Assembly (NCBI RefSeq): GCF_001045435.1
Contig: NZ_LFNG01000011.1
Location: 1 to 64,000 of the forward strand
Reading direction: 5' to 3'
DNA length: 64,000 nucleotides
Source of the DNA: Chryseobacterium koreense CCUG 49689
GTDB lineage: Bacteria; Bacteroidota; Bacteroidia; Flavobacteriales; Weeksellaceae
The translations under genes and the position numbers were made by a program. Position 1 is the stretch's first letter, and the number at the start of each line of letters is the position of its first letter. This document shows positions 60,482 to 64,000 of this stretch, piece after piece. The notes under the pieces were generated by a model that had not been told where the DNA came from, ran no database searches, and worked only from the letters and a program-made list of their open reading frames with translations.

Positions 60482-61663
60482 ATGAATTCAAACCAATGTT
60501 CTTTCTGCGGAAGGAAAAGAAATGAAGTGAAAATGCTGGTTTCTGGAAATAACGGGTTCATCTGCGAGAATTGTATCGAACAGGCGCACGTTATCGTGAA
60601 AGACAGCATGACGAAGAATGGTTTTTCCCCAGCCGATAAAATCGAAGACCTTAAAAAACCAAAAGAAATCAAGGAATTCCTTGATCAGTACGTGATTGGC
60701 CAAGACCAGGCGAAAAAACAACTTTCCATCGCAGTTTATAATCATTACAAGAGACTGCTCCACGCTAAAAGTGAAAATAAGGAAGTGGAAATAGAAAAGT
60801 CCAACATCATCATGATCGGGGAGACAGGAACCGGGAAAACCCTCCTTGCCAAAACCATCGCAAAGGAATTAAATGTGCCGTTCTGTATAGTGGATGCCAC
60901 CATTTTAACTGAGGCAGGATATGTGGGCGAAGATGTGGAAAGCATCCTTTCCAGACTTTTGATGGTCGCAGATTATGATGTGGAAAAAGCCGAGAAAGGA
61001 ATCGTCTTTATCGATGAAATAGACAAGATTGCCAGAAAATCAGATAATCCAAGCATCACTCGGGATGTGTCCGGAGAAGGTGTGCAACAAGGTCTATTGA
61101 AGTTGTTGGAAGGAAGCATAGTGAATGTTCCGCCGCAAGGAGGCAGAAAACACCCGGATCAGAAATATATCCAAGTGGATACGAAGAATATACTTTTCAT
61201 TGCCGGTGGAGCATTTGACGGAATCAAAGAAATCATTGAAAGAAGACTGAATAAACAGGCCATCGGTTTCAGTTCGGAGCGGCTCAACAAGGTTGAAGAA
61301 GAAGATTTTATTTTGAGCCAGATCAATGCAATTGATTTACGGAAATTCGGTCTGATTCCTGAGCTTTTGGGTAGATTCCCGATTGTGACTTATTTGGACC
61401 GGCTCACCAAAGAAACCATGATCCGGATTATGAAGGAACCGAAAAATTCCATCATCAACCAATTTGTGGAATTATTCAAAATGGACGGGGTGAAGTTGAA
61501 ATTTACCGATGAATCAATTGAGAGAATTGTGGAGGAAACCATAGAAAAAGGACTTGGAGCGAGAGGGCTTCGTGGAACAACCGAGAAAGTGCTGGAGGAT
61601 TATATGTTTGACATCGCTGCCAGGAAGGAAATTGTTCTGTCTGGCGACAATGTTAAATTGTGA
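60482..61663 (+). CDS. clpX: ATP-dependent Clp protease ATP-binding subunit ClpX
   Basis: The 393-residue AAA+ unfoldase has the N-terminal zinc domain (C6-x2-C9 ... C33-x2-C36 in CSFCGRKRN and CENCIEQ), Walker A GETGTGKTLLAK near residues 117-128, Walker B IVFIDEIDKIARK near 180-192 and the pore/RKH-type loops, with GFSSER near 267. It feeds substrates to ClpP, which is not in the window. Length is normal for the family. Confidence 0.97.
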   Translation: MNSNQCSFCGRKRNEVKMLVSGNNGFICENCIEQAHVIVKDSMTKNGFSPADKIEDLKKPKEIKEFLDQYVIGQDQAKKQLSIAVYNHYKRLLHAKSENKEVEIEKSNIIMIGETGTGKTLLAKTIAKELNVPFCIVDATILTEAGYVGEDVESILSRLLMVADYDVEKAEKGIVFIDEIDKIARKSDNPSITRDVSGEGVQQGLLKLLEGSIVNVPPQGGRKHPDQKYIQVDTKNILFIAGGAFDGIKEIIERRLNKQAIGFSSERLNKVEEEDFILSQINAIDLRKFGLIPELLGRFPIVTYLDRLTKETMIRIMKEPKNSIINQFVELFKMDGVKLKFTDESIERIVEETIEKGLGARGLRGTTEKVLEDYMFDIAARKEIVLSGDNVKL

Positions 61664-61703
61664 GTTTTCAGCTAATTATGTAATATTTTCAAAAAATAAT
61701 GAA

Positions 61704-61711
61704 TATATTTG
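61704..61711 (+). promoter_or_regulatory. -7 promoter element of the T9SS type A gene at 61752
   Basis: TATATTTG, 40 nt before the ATG. Confidence 0.55.
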
Positions 61712-61751
61712 CATATGAATCTGACTTCAAAAAACACAAAAACAAAACATA

Positions 61752-63734
61752 ATGAAAAGAAATTTATTAATCGGTACTATGCTGTGTGCGTATATTTCGC
61801 TTCATGCACAGATGACCACAACACCGAAAGTACTTAGCCACATTGATGATGGTGCGGTGGTCTACGTAGGTAAAAATACATTGGTTTATAATGGAGGGGG
61901 ATTGGAGGTGAAAGACACCGGTATCTTAGAAAATCATGGAAATATAATGATTGTAGCGTCAGATGCTGCAAATGATGTATTTCGGACTTTGGACGGAACC
62001 AATGATAAAATTGAAGGGGCCACTTCCGGAGGAACAATCTTGAATGTATTAAACGAACCTGCCACTTACTCCACCTGGAATGTCAATAACTCCACGGCAA
62101 CGCCCACTTATACTTACGGGCAGTTGTATGTTCGGGGAATCAGCCAGGCAAATATGAAAGGGATCATTGATCAGCAATTTCGCGCTCCTAACCATGGTGC
62201 CTATCAGCAATTCTCATTGCCGTTTTATGGAAAGACTGCATCAACTTTGAGCAATGAACTTGGAAAAGTGTTCAATACCCAAAGATGGTCGCAGAACGAA
62301 ATCCTGGTTTGGAATAATGACCAAATTGTATTTGACAACCTTCCGAATATTTCAACCGTATTAGGCAGTGCCACCTATGTTCCGTATTCGTACTATATTT
62401 TGGGCGGCAAGAATTTAGATGTGGCATCCCAAACCAGAACGGTGAAAGGAGTTCCAGTATCAGATGTCTCCTTTTTCTCTCGTACACTTTCTGGCGCAGG
62501 AGCCGGCATCAATTATGGAACGAACGGAAGTGCAATCAACCAATATAACGAGCGATATAATACCTATCTCGGAGATTCTTTCGCCTATTCAAGAGGCAAA
62601 GTTTGGGATGGTGTCGATTACGGAAAAAACATGTATTTTTTTGCTAATCCGTATCTTACCAATGTCGACCTTTTCAATCTGAATGTTCAAACAGATCCCG
62701 ATTATGTTCCAAATATCAATGGTATTCGCCTTGAACCAACTAATGTTCAATATCATCCAAATGTGGGTGGAAGCATGGTTGGATTTAAGTTTGTAACCAA
62801 CGTAAATGGGGTTTGGACAGGGGATACCGATTATCTAATGATTCGTCCTATGGGCACTTTCATGATCAAGCTTTTAGATAATTCTGTTGCTCCAACGATC
62901 AATCTGGCGAATCTCAGAAGATTTAATTATTATTCAAGAAATACTGGGACAACCTATGCAGTAAATGCAAATCGAGGAACAGCTAATGGAACGGTGAAGG
63001 AATTAGCTATAATCGGTCTGAACGCTAATGGAGGAGAGGTTGCCAGAACTTACTATGTTGTTTATCCCAATGGCGTTTCCGGGCATTCAAATGAAACAAA
63101 AGCACAGGTAACTGCCGGTTCCAGCAGCTTGCTGGGAACTTATGAAGAAGATCCAATAAATGGAGGTTACGATAATAACTATACTTCGTCATATTGGCTA
63201 TATATTAATGAAGCCAACGACGACAATTTCAAAGGAAAAAATATTAAACTGGTGAAATATTCCGGAGATATTGTTTCCTACAAAATGCAAGTGAAGGAAA
63301 ATGGTAACCTGATTCCTGATGGTGAACATTTATTGTCGAGTAACGATGGTTTTTATTTTAAAGGTTTTGATGGTGTTACCCAGCCAATCAATCAAAATAT
63401 GATTTTGACCGCAGGAGGTGCTGCCACACAAGATTATGATGTTTATTACGGACTTCCTTCGGGTGTACTGGCAAATGGACAGGCAAATGTCCCTTCGAGA
63501 ACGGTTATTGCATATAATCCAAGTATTGAAAATCATATAGTGATTTTTGATCCAAATTGGAAGAAGGCAGACATCCAAGTATTTGATATGAGCGGTAAAC
63601 TTATAATCTCTGAGCGGGGAATTTCAACTTCCGGGAATTACACGATCAATCTGATGAAAAGTCTAAATAATGTATTTCTGGTGAAAATAATTTCTGACAA
63701 AGGAGAAATTGTACAAGGTAAGATTATCAAATAA
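61752..63734 (+). CDS. T9SS type A sorting domain-containing secreted protein
   Basis: The 660-residue protein has a signal peptide (residues 1-19, ending in SLHAQ) and a large beta-rich body with Asn/Gly-rich, adhesin-like sequence but no named domain. The C-terminal 75 residues form a T9SS type A domain: IQVFDMSGKLIISERGI near residues 608-624, then a V-K-I-I-S-D-K-G end with GKIIK. It should be exported and anchored or released by the type IX system. A small membrane protein gene follows after 11 nt and may be its partner. Confidence 0.87.
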   Translation: MKRNLLIGTMLCAYISLHAQMTTTPKVLSHIDDGAVVYVGKNTLVYNGGGLEVKDTGILENHGNIMIVASDAANDVFRTLDGTNDKIEGATSGGTILNVLNEPATYSTWNVNNSTATPTYTYGQLYVRGISQANMKGIIDQQFRAPNHGAYQQFSLPFYGKTASTLSNELGKVFNTQRWSQNEILVWNNDQIVFDNLPNISTVLGSATYVPYSYYILGGKNLDVASQTRTVKGVPVSDVSFFSRTLSGAGAGINYGTNGSAINQYNERYNTYLGDSFAYSRGKVWDGVDYGKNMYFFANPYLTNVDLFNLNVQTDPDYVPNINGIRLEPTNVQYHPNVGGSMVGFKFVTNVNGVWTGDTDYLMIRPMGTFMIKLLDNSVAPTINLANLRRFNYYSRNTGTTYAVNANRGTANGTVKELAIIGLNANGGEVARTYYVVYPNGVSGHSNETKAQVTAGSSSLLGTYEEDPINGGYDNNYTSSYWLYINEANDDNFKGKNIKLVKYSGDIVSYKMQVKENGNLIPDGEHLLSSNDGFYFKGFDGVTQPINQNMILTAGGAATQDYDVYYGLPSGVLANGQANVPSRTVIAYNPSIENHIVIFDPNWKKADIQVFDMSGKLIISERGISTSGNYTINLMKSLNNVFLVKIISDKGEIVQGKIIK

Positions 63735-63745
63735 AAACACCAATT

Positions 63746-63961
63746 ATGAAACTATCCAATAAATTTATATTATTAGCTTTCTCATTAATGCATTTTTCAA
63801 TGTATGCAGCAGATCCGCCACTTCCACCACCTGATGGAGGCGATACCGGAACACCGGGTGCTCCCTCTTCTCCGATTGATCTCTACTTATATGTTTTAAT
63901 CATAGCGGCAATCGTCTTAACTTTCTACTTTATGAGGAAGTCCAACAGACAGATCGCATGA
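63746..63961 (+). CDS. Small signal-peptide/membrane protein with Pro-rich linker
   Basis: The 71-residue protein has a signal peptide (residues 1-21), a PPLPPPDGG and G/P/S-rich linker (22-43) and one transmembrane helix (LYLYVLIIAAIVLTFYF, about 46-62), then a basic tail (RKSNRQ). This layout with an uncleaved C-terminal helix is common downstream of T9SS cargo genes in Chryseobacterium-like genomes, by memory. Function unknown. Confidence 0.7.
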   Translation: MKLSNKFILLAFSLMHFSMYAADPPLPPPDGGDTGTPGAPSSPIDLYLYVLIIAAIVLTFYFMRKSNRQIA

Positions 63962-64000
63962 AATAATTTGTAATCACGATATGCTCACTGAAATCTCAGT

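Overview
The window looks like a chromosomal segment of a Bacteroidota member, most likely Flavobacteriales, Weeksellaceae (Chryseobacterium/Kaistella/Epilithonimonas-like). The evidence is three secreted proteins with type IX secretion (T9SS) sorting domains, the cluster rpmB-rpmG-DUF4295 followed by ftsY, OmpA proteins with thrombospondin-3 repeats, few Shine-Dalgarno sequences, and many promoters of the Bacteroidota type (TTTG, about 19-20 nt, TAnnTTTG). The genus is an inference.

Positions 1-2471 hold two small accessory genes (a RibD/DHFR-like reductase and a DUF1801 protein) amid low-coding sequence with nested palindromes and a 12-bp tandem repeat. Positions 2472-15758 are a defence island. 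A type I restriction-modification locus comes first (hsdM, a DUF3800 gene, hsdS, an inverted start-less second hsdS, a tyrosine recombinase, hsdR). McrB, McrC and a phospholipase-D-like protein follow. The two hsdS genes are convergent and share inverted repeats at their 5' ends (38/40 nt) and in their middles (17 nt exact). With the recombinase next door, this is the layout of a phase-variable specificity switch that could give up to four HsdS proteins. Two short structured intergenic segments in this locus may encode small RNAs. The island ends at 15759-16603 in decayed sequence with a transposase remnant.

From 16604 onward the region is core genome: a head-GIN lipoprotein, an M3 peptidase, an aminotransferase, murB, rpmB-rpmG-DUF4295, ftsY, a GlsB-like membrane protein, sppA, folK, two tandem OmpA-family proteins, recQ, fmt, a T9SS type B protein, tsf, trmN6, a sensor kinase, ribE, pdxA, the yceD-like gene with rpmF, accB-accC, rocD, a glycosyltransferase cluster (45417-49212), a mannose-6-phosphate-isomerase-type cupin, gltX, accA, an FtsE-like ATPase, rpmH, a T9SS type A protein, a DHH phosphoesterase, an alpha/beta hydrolase, dtd, greA, a HIT protein, clpX, another T9SS type A protein and a small membrane protein. 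rpmH and the DUF4295 gene are short and easily missed. Fatty-acid synthesis (accB, accC, accA), translation (rpmB, rpmG, rpmF, rpmH, tsf, gltX, fmt, dtd), cell envelope (murB, OmpA, glycosyltransferases) and T9SS secretion are the main themes. No tRNA, rRNA or CRISPR array was recognised by eye.
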